A stretch of 64,000 nucleotides of DNA from contig JABTTZ010000001.1 of NCBI GenBank assembly GCA_015075625.1, forward strand, positions 1,612,001-1,676,000, written 5' to 3'. This document shows, one piece after another, positions 26,684-36,193 of this stretch (position 1 is its first letter; each line of letters begins with the position of its first letter). Both the position numbers and the translations under genes were made by a program. A model generated the notes under the pieces. That model was given only the letters and a program-made list of their open reading frames with translations, was not told the DNA's origin and ran no database searches. This stretch comes from Anaerolineales bacterium (GTDB lineage Bacteria; Chloroflexota; Anaerolineae; Aggregatilineales; UBA2796).

Positions 26684-28045
26684 ACCCGCCAGAAGCAGCG
26701 TCGCCATCTCCAACCGTGCGGGCGGGGGGATGTATTGGTAGCTGTAACTTTGGCTATAGCTCTGCAAGAGATCGCTGCGCGTGCCGCTCGTCCCGCTGAC
26801 GGGCTGGTTTTGTCCCGGATTCGGTGTGTAGGTGGGAATGGGCATCACCCCTTGCGGCGGCGGGGTATAGGCGGGCGGCGGCTGAAAAGTCTGGTTGCCC
26901 AGACTGCCAAAGCCACCGCTCACCGGACGCGAGGGGTCGGGCGGGGTATAGCTCCCCCCCTGACTGATCGTTGGCGCTTGCGGCGTGCCCGGCGCCCCGC
27001 CGGGCTGGTAAGGTTGGGCGTAGGGCTGCGGCGTCGATTGAATGGGCGCGACAGGCGGCAAAAAGACAGGTTTCGCCGCCCCGCTGCTTGGGTCGGGCGG
27101 CGGCTGCGGGCTGCTCTTATCGGGCATGATCACGTTTGGCGCAGCGCGTGTGCCAACAGGTTTGGGGGCTGCCTGTGTTGGCGGTTTGGGGGGCGTTGCC
27201 GATGATCCCATCCCTTCGGTGACAATCTGCGCCAAGATGCGCCCCAATTGGTCGGCGTTGCGGTAGCGCTGTTCTGGCTCTTTGGACATCACCTTGTGAA
27301 CAAGCCAATCCAAGCGCTGCGGGATACTCGGATTCACATCGCGCACATGGGGAATCTGTTCCTTCACATGGGCAAGGGCGAGTTCCTCGCCAGAATTGCC
27401 GCTGTAGGGGAGCTTTCCGGTGAGCATCTCGAACATAACGACGCCAATGGCATAGACATCGGAGGCGGGCGTTGGCGGCTCACCGCGTGCCTGTTCGGGA
27501 GCAAAGTAATGGGGACTCCCCCAAACGACATTCGTCCGTTGGCGCTCCCCTGCCTGTGTCTGGGAGATCGCTTGGGCAATGCCAAAATCGGTGATCTTCA
27601 CCATGTCGCCGCTGGTCATCAGAATGTTTTGCGGCTTCACATCGGCGTGAACAAGTTCAGAGCGGTGGGCGTAGCCCAAACCGGCGCAAATTTGCACGGT
27701 GAGGTTCATCACGCGCTCAACAGAGAGCGGCGCGGCGGAGCGGACGATCTTTTTCAGGTCTTGCCCATCGATGAATTCCATGACCATGTAATAGGTGTTG
27801 CCGTCTTGTCCGACATCGTGCAAGGTGACGATGTTGGGGTGGGCAAGGTTGGCAACATTCCGCGCTTCTTGCCGAAAGCGAACAAGGAATTGGGGGTCGC
27901 TGGTCAGGCTAGGGCGTAGGATTTTGATCGCCACTGAACGGCTGAGGGCGAGATCGGTTGCCTTATAGACAACCGCCATCCCGCCCGATCCCTGTTGGGC
28001 GACGAGTTGATAACGTCCGTTTAAGATGGTTTCTTCGGCTGCCAT
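26615..28045 (-). CDS. Ser/Thr protein kinase, tail-anchored, non-RD type
   Basis: 476 residues. The kinase domain (about 11-272) has GSGGMAVVYKA, VAIKIL, DFGIAQ and APEQA. The catalytic loop reads VHADVKPQN, so the usual HRD Arg is Ala; the catalytic Asp remains. A Pro/Gln-rich linker (about 275-440) leads to a single C-terminal membrane helix with almost no outside tail. It therefore has no extracellular sensor and must respond to internal partners. Its 3' end overlaps the convergent ClC gene by 69 bases. Confidence 0.92.
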   Translation of the reverse strand: MAAEETILNGRYQLVAQQGSGGMAVVYKATDLALSRSVAIKILRPSLTSDPQFLVRFRQEARNVANLAHPNIVTLHDVGQDGNTYYMVMEFIDGQDLKKIVRSAAPLSVERVMNLTVQICAGLGYAHRSELVHADVKPQNILMTSGDMVKITDFGIAQAISQTQAGERQRTNVVWGSPHYFAPEQARGEPPTPASDVYAIGVVMFEMLTGKLPYSGNSGEELALAHVKEQIPHVRDVNPSIPQRLDWLVHKVMSKEPEQRYRNADQLGRILAQIVTEGMGSSATPPKPPTQAAPKPVGTRAAPNVIMPDKSSPQPPPDPSSGAAKPVFLPPVAPIQSTPQPYAQPYQPGGAPGTPQAPTISQGGSYTPPDPSRPVSGGFGSLGNQTFQPPPAYTPPPQGVMPIPTYTPNPGQNQPVSGTSGTRSDLLQSYSQSYSYQYIPPPARLEMATLLLAGLAAIAVIGLIVLWLFVWSAWSS

Positions 28046-28149
28046 GAGCGAGTTTCTCCCTGATCCTTGTTCATTGTACCCTTGTTTAGGGGTAATCGGG
28101 GCGGAAAATCAGCGCCCAATTTGTGGGGGTATATGGCGGCGGGCGGTTG

Positions 28150-28345
28150 TCTGGAGGGGATGCGGCGAATGGCGCGGGGAAACACATAGCGCGGGGTTAA
28201 AACGCCCGCGCTAAGAATAACCACCCCGTTGGAGCTTAAGACGGACGCGGGGGAATTGCCTTCAAGCCCCGTAGGGGTGGTCAGCCTTAGCCCGCTGCTT
28301 TAGCGGCGGGCGGTTGGGGGGCGTCCTTACATAGGTGTGGAGGGT
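28150..28345. repeat. Intergenic hairpin repeat, reverse orientation
   Basis: One unit read in the opposite orientation to the CRISPR-side array: GCGCGGGGTTAAAAC, CACCCCGTTGGAGC, CCCCGTAGGGG, then GCCCGCTGCTTTAGCGGCGGGC. It fills most of the gene-free 28046-28352 gap between two minus-strand genes. Confidence 0.7.
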
Positions 28346-28352
28346 GCGCTGG

Positions 28353-28871
28353 CTAGACGGGCAGTTTCTCCCGCAGCGCGTCCGCAATCCCTTGCGCCCA
28401 AGCATTGATCGACGCCCAATCCCGAAAATCACCAACCGGCGCACGCACCGTGCGGATGATCAAACGCTCTGCGAAATTCAGTTTCTCCAGATTGAGAACG
28501 CCATGGAAAAAGGCAATGGCGCGGGGCTGAATGGCTTCAATCGTTTGCCGCATAGTGTCTGGGTAGCGATAGCCCTTCATCAGTGTAGAGGCATCGCCCT
28601 CGCCCGTCGGTCCGCTGGAGAACAACCACACCGGTTTTTGGCTAAGAATCAGGCTGTGTTGTTCCAAAAGATGGGTCACTGGCTTTAACCACTGTCCGGC
28701 ATAGACGCCGCTCCCGATAATGACGGCGCTGTAGGGCGCCACATCCTCGATCTCCTCGGCACGACGCACTTCCACAGGGAAGCCATCGGCATGGAGCATC
28801 GTCCCAATCCGTTCGGCAATCCCTGCTGTCCCCCCATATTTGCTGGCATAAGCAATAAGAATAGGTAGCAT
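28353..28871 (-). CDS. Flavodoxin-domain protein, HemG-like
   Basis: 172 residues. It starts PILIAYASKYGGTAGIAERI, the FMN phosphate-binding loop of flavodoxins, then IIGSGVYAGQW and LFSSGPTGEG. Length and pattern match the flavodoxin-like protoporphyrinogen IX dehydrogenase family (HemG) and related menaquinone-dependent proteins. No haem gene is adjacent, so substrate is not certain. The start has GAAGGAG 10 bases upstream. Confidence 0.78.
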   Translation of the reverse strand: MLPILIAYASKYGGTAGIAERIGTMLHADGFPVEVRRAEEIEDVAPYSAVIIGSGVYAGQWLKPVTHLLEQHSLILSQKPVWLFSSGPTGEGDASTLMKGYRYPDTMRQTIEAIQPRAIAFFHGVLNLEKLNFAERLIIRTVRAPVGDFRDWASINAWAQGIADALREKLPV

Positions 28872-28971
28872 GATCGTTTTACTCCTTCACCATCTCCCAT
28901 CTTTAGGGATACATCACCTAGGGAGGGAAGGGAAGTATCATTTGTCACCATATTCTTAGGAGGGTGGGGCA

Positions 28972-29155
28972 AATGGGAATAAAGGGAGTGGGCGACCACA
29001 GCGGGTCGCCCCTAGGGAACGGCGTGCAAGCGGAAGTACAGGACGAAAAGACGTGTGCGGAAAGCGCGGTAAGCGTCTCCCCCTGATCTCAGCCCCGTGC
29101 TTTAGCGCGGGGCTGCCAACGCGCACAATCGGTGCGGCTGATGTGCCACACGCCC
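28972..29155. repeat. Short GC-rich hairpins upstream of the flavodoxin gene
   Basis: Weak members of the hairpin family, e.g. GGGCGACCACAGCGGGTCGCCC near 28990-29011 and CAGCCCCGTGCTTTAGCGCGGGG near 29090-29112. The region separates the tkt stop from the flavodoxin promoter. Confidence 0.45.
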
Positions 29156-29157
29156 CC

Positions 29158-31167
29158 TCACCGCCCAATGAGTTCCCGTGCCGCCCGCACCACCGCCTCG
29201 CTGGTAATGCCCAATTCCTTGTAGATTACTTCTTGCGGGGCAGACGCGCCAAAGCGATTCAGCGCCACAATCCGCCCTCGCTCGCCAATGTATTTGTGCC
29301 ATCCCATAGGAACACCCGCCTCCACCGCGACGCGGGCGCTGACGCTTGGCGGGAGAACGGCATCACGGTACGCCTGATCTTGCTGATCGAACAGTTCCCA
29401 ACTGGGCATACTGACCACCCGCGCCGCAATCCCTGCCGCGCTCAAGGTTTCGGCTGCCTCCATAGCGAGGGAAAGCTCTGACCCTGTTGCCAAGAGCAGC
29501 ACCTCTGGCAGCCCATTGGGAGCATCCGCCTTGATGTATGCGCCACGCGCCACCGCCTCTAGGACGCCTTCCGGCGCATAGACGGGGAGTTTCTGGCGGC
29601 TAAAAACGAGGACAGTCGGCGTTTTCAGCGTCATTGCCGCCCGCCATGCGCCAACACTTTCATTGGCATCGCCCGGACGGATCACCGTCAGGTGGGGGAT
29701 TGCCCGCAGCGCGGCAAGGTGTTCCACCGGCTGATGTGTCGGTCCATCTTCCCCAACGCCGATGCTGTCGTGGGTGAAGATGAAAATCGGCGCGATTTCC
29801 ATCAGCGCGGCGAGGCGGATTGCCGGACGCATGTAATCGGAAAAAGTCATGAAGGTTGCCGTGTAGGGCTTGATGATTCCACCATGCAGGATCAACCCAT
29901 TGGTGATCGATCCCATGGCGTGTTCCCGAATTCCATATTGCAGGTTGCGCGCTGCCCGATCCACGCCCGAAAACAGACGCGATTCCTTGATCTGCGTTTT
30001 GGTCGAACTGGAGAGATCAGCATCACCACCAATGAAGGTGGGGACACGTTTGGCAATCGCGTTGAGCGCATCCCCGTTGGCGTCACGGGTTGCCATCGGT
30101 TTCGTCCCGATGGGGTAAGTTGGCAGGCTGCTATCCCACCCCTCTGGCAGGCGTCCGGCAAAGGCATCCTCCCAGAGTGCCGCCATTTCGGGGTACTGCT
30201 GTGCATAGGCGGCAAACAGGCTGTTCCATTCTTGTTCGTGCCGCGCCCCTTGGTCAATCGCGCTGCGCATATGCTCCAAGACCTGACCGGGAATCAGAAA
30301 TTCTGCCGCCGGGTCCCAGCCCAAAACGCGCTTTGTCAGTTTCACTTCCTCTGCGCCCAATGGTTCCCCGTGTGCTTTGAATGTCCCTGCCTTATTGGGG
30401 CTGCCAAAGCCGATAATCGTCCGCACGGCGATCAACGTTGGGCGGGATTCATTCGTCGTCGCCGTCTCAATAGCGTGGGCAATCGCCTCAATGTCGTTGC
30501 CATCTTCAATTTGGATGGTTTGCCAGCCATAAGCGTCAAAGCGCTTGAGAACATCCTCACTGAAGGCAGCGGCGGTGGGCGCGGAGAGCATGATCTGGTT
30601 GTCGTCATAGAGGACGATCAGCTTGCCCAGTTTGAGGTGTCCGGCAAGCGACGCCGCCTCCGACGCAATGCCTTCCATCAGATCGCCATCACTGGCAATC
30701 ACATAGGTGAAGTGATCGATCAGCGGGAAATCGGGGCGGTTGAAGGTGGCAGCAAGGAATGCCTCGGCAATCGCCATTCCTACGGCGTTCCCAAAGCCTT
30801 GCCCAAGCGGACCCGTCGTTGTCTCTACGCCCGGTGTCAGGTGGCTTTCGGGGTGTCCGGGGGTGATGCCCCCCCACTGGCGAAACTGTTTGATCTGATC
30901 GAGCGTCACCTCGTAGCCCGTCAGATGGAGCAAGCTGTAGAGGAGCATCGACCCATGTCCGGCGGAGAGGACAAACCGATCTCGGTTGATCCAATGCGGG
31001 TTACGGGGATTATGGCGAAGGTAACGCTGCCAGAGGGTATACGCCATAGGCGCTGCGCCAAGCGGCAGCCCCGGATGCCCAGAATTTGCCTTTTGCACAG
31101 CGTCTATGCTGAGTGTCCGAATGGTGTTGATCGACAATTGATCGAGCGAGACAGCAGAATCAGTCAC
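29158..31167 (-). CDS. tkt: Transketolase
   Basis: A 669-residue full-length transketolase. It transfers two-carbon ketol units in the pentose phosphate pathway with thiamine diphosphate. Features are [17 protein letters not shown] near the N-terminus, the ThDP/Mg motif [20 protein letters not shown], and the Pyr-domain block [20 protein letters not shown]. The start is a GTG with AGGGGGA upstream. It is monocistronic by spacing. The thiN gene in the same window would make its cofactor. Confidence 0.97.
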   Translation of the reverse strand: MTDSAVSLDQLSINTIRTLSIDAVQKANSGHPGLPLGAAPMAYTLWQRYLRHNPRNPHWINRDRFVLSAGHGSMLLYSLLHLTGYEVTLDQIKQFRQWGGITPGHPESHLTPGVETTTGPLGQGFGNAVGMAIAEAFLAATFNRPDFPLIDHFTYVIASDGDLMEGIASEAASLAGHLKLGKLIVLYDDNQIMLSAPTAAAFSEDVLKRFDAYGWQTIQIEDGNDIEAIAHAIETATTNESRPTLIAVRTIIGFGSPNKAGTFKAHGEPLGAEEVKLTKRVLGWDPAAEFLIPGQVLEHMRSAIDQGARHEQEWNSLFAAYAQQYPEMAALWEDAFAGRLPEGWDSSLPTYPIGTKPMATRDANGDALNAIAKRVPTFIGGDADLSSSTKTQIKESRLFSGVDRAARNLQYGIREHAMGSITNGLILHGGIIKPYTATFMTFSDYMRPAIRLAALMEIAPIFIFTHDSIGVGEDGPTHQPVEHLAALRAIPHLTVIRPGDANESVGAWRAAMTLKTPTVLVFSRQKLPVYAPEGVLEAVARGAYIKADAPNGLPEVLLLATGSELSLAMEAAETLSAAGIAARVVSMPSWELFDQQDQAYRDAVLPPSVSARVAVEAGVPMGWHKYIGERGRIVALNRFGASAPQEVIYKELGITSEAVVRAARELIGR

Positions 31168-31254
31168 GGCGGTGTCCCCCTAAACAGACCAATAAAACGT
31201 CTGTCAATTGTGGCGCAAGGGAGCGCCTCTTGCCACATGACTCCTATGACCCCT

Positions 31255-31560
31255 AACGGAAAGAACCCCTATCCCCTCCCACCCCTTTCCTTGCAAGCGG
31301 GGAAAGGGGGTGAGAGTCCCTCTCGTTGTTTATGGGACGGCTGCTTTCAGCCCGCTGCTTTAGCGGCGGGCGCATACCATAGGTGAGGCGGCGCAGCGCG
31401 GGGCTAAAGCCCTCGCGCTAGGAATGATCACCCCGTTGGGGCTTGAATACACAATGCCTTGCCTTCAAGCCCCGAAGGGGTGGCTGCTTTCAGCCCGCTG
31501 CTTTAGCGGCGGGCGCTCACGCAGGGGGATGGGCGCAATGCATTGCGCCCCTACTATCAA
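31255..31560. repeat. Intergenic hairpin repeats between tkt and fabG
   Basis: Gene-free 31168-31582. It contains a CCCCTTTCC/GGGGAAAGGGG stem near 31283-31310, two GCCCGCTGCTTTAGCGGCGGGC hairpins (near 31350 and 31495), one GCGCGGGGCTAAAGCCCTCGCGC module and a CCCCGAAGGGG hairpin. Confidence 0.7.
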
Positions 31561-31582
31561 CATACCCTAGCTCACAGACGGC

Positions 31583-32332
31583 TCAACCCATGACCAGTCC
31601 GCCATCGACGGTGAGAATTTGTCCAGTGATGTAGCTTGCCTCATCTGCGGCAAGGAACGCCACCGCATAGGCAATATCTTCCGGCGATCCATAGCGTCCC
31701 AAAAGAATCCGTTTGTCTAGTTCCGCTTTCATCTCTGCCGCAAGGGTGCTGGTCATATCGGTGGTGATGAATCCCGGCGCAACGGCGTTCACGGTGATAT
31801 TGCGGGCGGCAAGCTCCCGCGCCAACGATTTCGTCAAGCCAATCAAGCCGGCTTTGCTGGCGGCATAGTTGCTCTGTCCGGCTTGCCCCGTCAGCCCGAC
31901 AACGCTGGTGATATTCACAATTCGCCCGTAGCGCTTGCGCATCATCACCTTCGAGGCGGCGCGGGCGCAGTTCCACGCGCTTTTCAGGTTCGTCGTCAAG
32001 ACGGTATCCCAATCCTCCTCTTTCATGAGCATGATCAGGTTATCCCGCGTGACGCCGGCGTTGTTGATCAAAATGTCGAGCTTACCATAGGTATCTACCG
32101 CCGCTTTGATCAGAGTGTCTGCCTCGGCAAGGTTGCTCACATCGGCTTTGACGGCAGCCGCCTTCCCCCCCGCCGCCGTGATCGCCGCCACGACCTCCTC
32201 GGCGGCGCTGGCGCTGCTGTGGTAATTGACAATGACGCTCACCCCTGCTTTTGCCAGTTCAAGGGCAATGCCCCGTCCAATGCCACGACTTCCGCCAGTG
32301 ACAATAGCGACGCGCTCTGCAAATGTGGGCAT
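31583..32332 (-). CDS. fabG: 3-oxoacyl-[ACP] reductase FabG
   Basis: A 249-residue short-chain dehydrogenase. GGSRGIGRGIALELA is the NADPH-binding loop, NNAGVTRDNL and the catalytic YAASK are present, and GYITGQILTVDGG-like C-terminal sequence matches FabG. It reduces 3-oxoacyl-ACP in fatty acid synthesis. Other fab genes are not adjacent. The start has AGGAG 9 bases upstream. Confidence 0.9.
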   Translation of the reverse strand: MPTFAERVAIVTGGSRGIGRGIALELAKAGVSVIVNYHSSASAAEEVVAAITAAGGKAAAVKADVSNLAEADTLIKAAVDTYGKLDILINNAGVTRDNLIMLMKEEDWDTVLTTNLKSAWNCARAASKVMMRKRYGRIVNITSVVGLTGQAGQSNYAASKAGLIGLTKSLARELAARNITVNAVAPGFITTDMTSTLAAEMKAELDKRILLGRYGSPEDIAYAVAFLAADEASYITGQILTVDGGLVMG

Positions 32333-32410
32333 AACTGGTAACTCCTAAACGGTGTTGATTGTTCGGCACATGGTATGATTCCACTATAGTACCGCAAGGA
32401 ATGGGGATAT

Positions 32411-32629
32411 ATGCCAACGAAAACACCCCTTCAAATTCAGATTGGGGATACGATCCAAATGCGGAAGGTACATCCCTGCGGCTCAGATCGCTGGACGATC
32501 TATCGGGTGGGGGCGGATGTGGGGATCAAGTGCGCTGGCTGTGGGCGGCGGGTCATGCTCACGCGGCGGGAATTCGATAAGGCGGCGAAGGCGAAGCTCC
32601 CGCCCGCACCAGAGAGCGACGAAGGCTGA
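32411..32629 (+). CDS. DUF951-family protein
   Basis: A 72-residue protein with the DUF951 pattern: GDTIQMRKVHPCGSDRW, then GADVGIKCAGCGRRVMLTR. The Cys residues (HPCG and CAGC) suggest a bound metal, probably zinc, though this is inference. The family is widespread and uncharacterised, often next to replication or translation genes. Here it is divergent from fabG. Confidence 0.88.
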   Translation: MPTKTPLQIQIGDTIQMRKVHPCGSDRWTIYRVGADVGIKCAGCGRRVMLTRREFDKAAKAKLPPAPESDEG

Positions 32630-32631
32630 AG

Positions 32632-32950
32632 ATCATGGCTGGACGGGACGCGGGAAGGGCGCGGGGTTAAAACACCCGCGCTAGGCATAATCACCCCGTT
32701 GGGGCTTAAAACGGAATACACCGTGTAGCATTTGCCTTCAAGCCCCGAAGGGGTGGTCAGCCTCAGCCCGCTGCTTTAGCGGCGGGCGATCATGGCTGGA
32801 CGGGACGCGGGGAGGGCGCGGGGTTAAAACACCCGCGCTAGGAATAATCACCCCGTTGGGGTTTAAAACGGAATACACCGTGCCGCATTTGCCTTCAAGC
32901 CCCGAAGGGGTGGCTGTTTTCAGCCCGCTGCTTTAGCGGCGGGCGATCAT
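32632..32950. repeat. Two tandem hairpin-repeat units, reverse orientation
   Basis: Two units begin GATCATGGCTGGACGGGACG at 32631 and about 32787, so the period is near 157 bases. A third start GATCATG appears at the array end. Modules are GCGCGGGGTTAAAAC, CACCCCGTTGGGG, CCCCGAAGGGG and GCCCGCTGCTTTAGCGGCGGGC. They lie between convergent genes; no gene is visible in 32630-32981. Confidence 0.8.
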
Positions 32951-32981
32951 GCGTTATCCCGCCTTTTCACTGTGTTTGTAC

Positions 32982-34142
32982 TTAGGACTTCCGCTGATAG
33001 ACGACGTTCCCCCCAACGATGGTGATTTGTATCTCCCCGTGCGAATCGAGAAGGATCAGATCGGCGTCATAGTCAACGCGGATCATGCCCTTTTGCCCCC
33101 CGTACCCCGCTTGGCGGGCGGGCGTCGCGCTTGCCATGCGGCTGATCGTCGTCCAATCCAACCCCGTCACCGCCCGCGCATTGCGCACCGCCTGATCCAT
33201 CGTGACGATGCTCCCCGCCAATGTGCCATCGGCAAGGGTCGCCTCGCCGTTGCGCACCGTCACCGCCTGCCCGCCGAGGTCGTAAATGCCATCGGACATC
33301 CCCGCGCCGGCAATGGCGTCTGTGATCAGGGCAACCTGATCGCTCCCCTTTGCCGCCGCGACAAGGCTCACCATTGCGCCGTGAACATGGAACAGATCGG
33401 GGATAATCTCGCAGGTGATGCGTGGGTCGGTCAAGACCGCGCCAACGACGCCCGGTTTGCGGTGGTGGAGTGGGGTCATGGCGTTAAACGTGTGTGTGGC
33501 GTGGCTAATCCCCATATCGAAGGCGGCAAGGGCTTCCTCATAGGTCGCTTGGGTATGCCCGATAGAGACAACGATCCCGCGTTCGAGACAGGCGCGGATG
33601 AACGCCCGATTCGCCTCAATTTCGGGGGCAACCGTCGTGAGGCGGATCGCCCCCGTCGCCAGCCAGCGCTCATATTCGGCGGGGTCGGCGGGGCGGACAA
33701 ACGCCCCATTTTGCGCCCCCTTTGCCTTCATGTTGATATAGGGTCCCTCAAGGTGCGCCCCCAAAACCGCCGCACCGGGCATCCGTTTGCCCATGTGTGC
33801 GGCGACATTCTCAAGGGCGCGGTGCGTTGCCGCGTCGGAGTTCGTCACCGTTGTTGCCAGCCATCCCGTGACCCCCTTTGAGGCAAAGAAGGTGGAGAGC
33901 GCCGCCAACGCTTCGGGCGTGCCGTTCATCGTATCACAACCGATGCTGCCATGGACGTGGATATCGATGTAACCGGGCAAGACGACCCACCCTTCATCGC
34001 CCCGCCCGTTCAGGTAGTCATCAGCGGGGGGCGGGTGGTGTTCGCCGATAACGGCAATACGCCCCTTATCGAGCAGCAGCCATCCTTTTGTGAGCGTCCC
34101 GCTAGGGGTGATCAGCGTGGCGTTGTCAATCAACTGGGTCAT
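32982..34142 (-). CDS. nagA: N-acetylglucosamine-6-phosphate deacetylase
   Basis: A 386-residue amidohydrolase. It deacetylates GlcNAc-6-P in amino-sugar recycling. The metal motif IDIHVHGSIG, the ligand Glu in GAHLEGPYI, the His residues in SIGHTQATYEEA and ATHTFNAM, and the catalytic Asp in LITDAIAGAG are intact. nagB is not adjacent. It could serve use of chitin products (a chitinase is at 11 kb) or cell-wall turnover; dispersed element copy B lies just upstream. Confidence 0.95.
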   Translation of the reverse strand: MTQLIDNATLITPSGTLTKGWLLLDKGRIAVIGEHHPPPADDYLNGRGDEGWVVLPGYIDIHVHGSIGCDTMNGTPEALAALSTFFASKGVTGWLATTVTNSDAATHRALENVAAHMGKRMPGAAVLGAHLEGPYINMKAKGAQNGAFVRPADPAEYERWLATGAIRLTTVAPEIEANRAFIRACLERGIVVSIGHTQATYEEALAAFDMGISHATHTFNAMTPLHHRKPGVVGAVLTDPRITCEIIPDLFHVHGAMVSLVAAAKGSDQVALITDAIAGAGMSDGIYDLGGQAVTVRNGEATLADGTLAGSIVTMDQAVRNARAVTGLDWTTISRMASATPARQAGYGGQKGMIRVDYDADLILLDSHGEIQITIVGGNVVYQRKS

Positions 34143-34217
34143 GGGTTGTTCGTATCTTTCTTGATATTGAAAAAACAGGTTACTCGCTGTGCAGTGTTTG
34201 GAGGAGATTTTGTCTAT

Positions 34218-34378
34218 TGCAGTACCCTCACTGGTTGGTCTGCAACCAGCCTTCTTACAAGAAGGGCGGGCGTCGTTCGTTTACCCCATGATCACCACTG
34301 CCTGACCCATTGGTAATTATATCGTGATACGTGGGGCTGGCAACCATTAAGGGGTCAATCTCCTTGAAAAATACTGTA
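34218..34378 (+). repeat. Dispersed 160-bp structured element, copy B
   Basis: It starts TGCAGTA (34218) and ends TACTGTA (34372-34378), which pair with one G-U. It has the hairpin CTGGTTG-GTCTG-CAACCAG, where the stem is identical to copies A and C but the loop differs. The perfect second hairpin CCTTCT-TACA-AGAAGG follows. It lies in the gap between two minus-strand genes (nagA start and the M23 gene stop). The rest of 34143-34448 shows only one short hairpin module near 34410. Confidence 0.75.
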
Positions 34379-34448
34379 GGTTCTGCTGACCGTGTAACCC
34401 CAGTGATCCCGCCGCGAAAGCAGCGGACTGAGATCAATTACCCCTCCC

Positions 34449-36035
34449 TCACCCGCAGGACTCTACACCGGCGAGTTGAAAACCATCGACGGTGGCAATC
34501 GAGAGGTAGCCCGCCGAAAAGCGCACCATATCGCCGGGCAGCACCTCCAGTAGACGCGCCGCTGGCACTTGCGCCGCGCCGCCCGCGTAAAGGGTCGTCA
34601 CTCCCCGCAGGCTGCCATCTTCGGCATTGAACGCCATCAGCGAGCCGGAATCGGTAAGAGCGTACAGAACGCAGCCCGCCCCAATACCAAGCAGCGGGGC
34701 TTCACGGGGCAAGCCTGCTAAGCGTGCCGTCCAGCGCAGCGAACCATCGGCGGCATAGGCGTTTAGGTACGCGCCCTGTCCAGGGTACACGTACAGATTC
34801 CCTCCCGCATCCAGCGCCGCCGCCGCCGAACGCCCAAAGGGCTGCCCAATGTCCATCAGCCCGATGATCGTCCCATCCGGCACAAGCAGACTCGCCTGTG
34901 TGCCGACCAAGAGCAGAAACCCGTAGGGCGTGGCGATGGGAATGATCGGGGCGGGAGCGCCGCCCTCATAGCGAAAATGCCCCGTCGGGTCGATCACCCA
35001 CAGGCGATCCACACCTCCCCGCTGCCCGCTAATGGCAACCAGATCGCCGCTGACAACGACATGTTCCAAATAGGCGCTGAGCGGGTCCGTCATCCAGTTC
35101 AAGCCGCCCTCGGCGGTGTAGCTGATAAGGCGGTGATCGTCGCTGAGGAAGGCGACGCCCCCCCCAAGTAAAAAGGGCGGGGAGCGCAAAGGGCGATCTG
35201 GCAGCCACGAGGCGACAAAGCGCCCTCCCTGAAAGAGCAGGACTTGATTCTCCCTCGTCCGCCCCAACAGACGCCCATCGGGAAGGGAGACGACCCCCAA
35301 CAAGCCGTTCACACTCAGCCGCCACAACGAACGATTGCCCGGATCCATCATTTCGATCTGGTGTGTGCCGGCAAAGACGACGTTCCCATCGGGCAAGACG
35401 AGGGGCATCCCCAAAAGAGTTCCGGTGCTGGTGATCACATTCCGAAAGGCGGGTGTCAGGCGCAGCCGCCATTGTTCGGTGAACTCAATGGGGTGAAACC
35501 AGCCCTCCGAGAGCGGATCGCCAAAGGCGTAGCCGGGACCGCCCGCGCTCGCCCGCATCTGCCGAATCTCATAGTGAAGGTGAATGGCGCTCGCTTTGGG
35601 GTTGCCCACCGCGCCGATGATATCGCCCAACGAGACACACTGCCCCACTTTGGGAAAGGTGTAAGCGTTCACTTCTTCCATATGCCCATAGAGGGTGAAA
35701 TAGGTGCTGCCATCGGGGAAAAGGTGTTCGAGAATGACCACCCCTTTTTCGTCTGCCCACCCCGCTGTATCGCTGAAGGTGACGCGCCCCCGCGCCGTCG
35801 CCCGCACCGGCTCGCCATAGCGCCCGAATGCCATATCGATGCCAGCATGGTAGCCGCCAAAGCCCGCCCGAAAAAAGCCAAAATCGTCATGCTCAATGCT
35901 GATTCCATCCAGCGGGTAGTCGATGGCGTTTACCACCCCGCAATCTACCTGTGGTTGGGCAAGGCTTGGGCGAATCATGCCCGCGCTGAGCAGCGCCAAA
36001 AGGGTGAGGACGATCAGGACGCGACGAAAACCCAT
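34449..36035 (-). CDS. Secreted M23 peptidase fused to PQQ-like beta-propeller
   Basis: About 528 residues with a signal peptide (about 1-27). An M23/LytM metallopeptidase domain follows (HAGID gives HxxxD; HLHYE gives HxH), the zinc site of peptidoglycan endopeptidases. From about residue 200 to the end there are repeated blades of the form GG.LY....DGSLRW, typical of PQQ/quinoprotein-like propellers. The start at 36035 lacks a clear Shine-Dalgarno; an upstream frame to 36077 is possible. The propeller may bind wall polymer or partner proteins. Confidence 0.82.
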   Translation of the reverse strand: MGFRRVLIVLTLLALLSAGMIRPSLAQPQVDCGVVNAIDYPLDGISIEHDDFGFFRAGFGGYHAGIDMAFGRYGEPVRATARGRVTFSDTAGWADEKGVVILEHLFPDGSTYFTLYGHMEEVNAYTFPKVGQCVSLGDIIGAVGNPKASAIHLHYEIRQMRASAGGPGYAFGDPLSEGWFHPIEFTEQWRLRLTPAFRNVITSTGTLLGMPLVLPDGNVVFAGTHQIEMMDPGNRSLWRLSVNGLLGVVSLPDGRLLGRTRENQVLLFQGGRFVASWLPDRPLRSPPFLLGGGVAFLSDDHRLISYTAEGGLNWMTDPLSAYLEHVVVSGDLVAISGQRGGVDRLWVIDPTGHFRYEGGAPAPIIPIATPYGFLLLVGTQASLLVPDGTIIGLMDIGQPFGRSAAAALDAGGNLYVYPGQGAYLNAYAADGSLRWTARLAGLPREAPLLGIGAGCVLYALTDSGSLMAFNAEDGSLRGVTTLYAGGAAQVPAARLLEVLPGDMVRFSAGYLSIATVDGFQLAGVESCG

Positions 36036-36193
36036 AGGTTCATAATTTACCACTAAGGAACGGGGTGATCCTAACACACACCGGAGAACGGCTCAAGAAA
36101 GATATAGTGTTTTGATGTATCATCGACGGCGGATCGTCGTTTGAGGTGAACGACGTGCCAAACTTGCCAGCAGAGAAACCAAAGGGGATTTTA

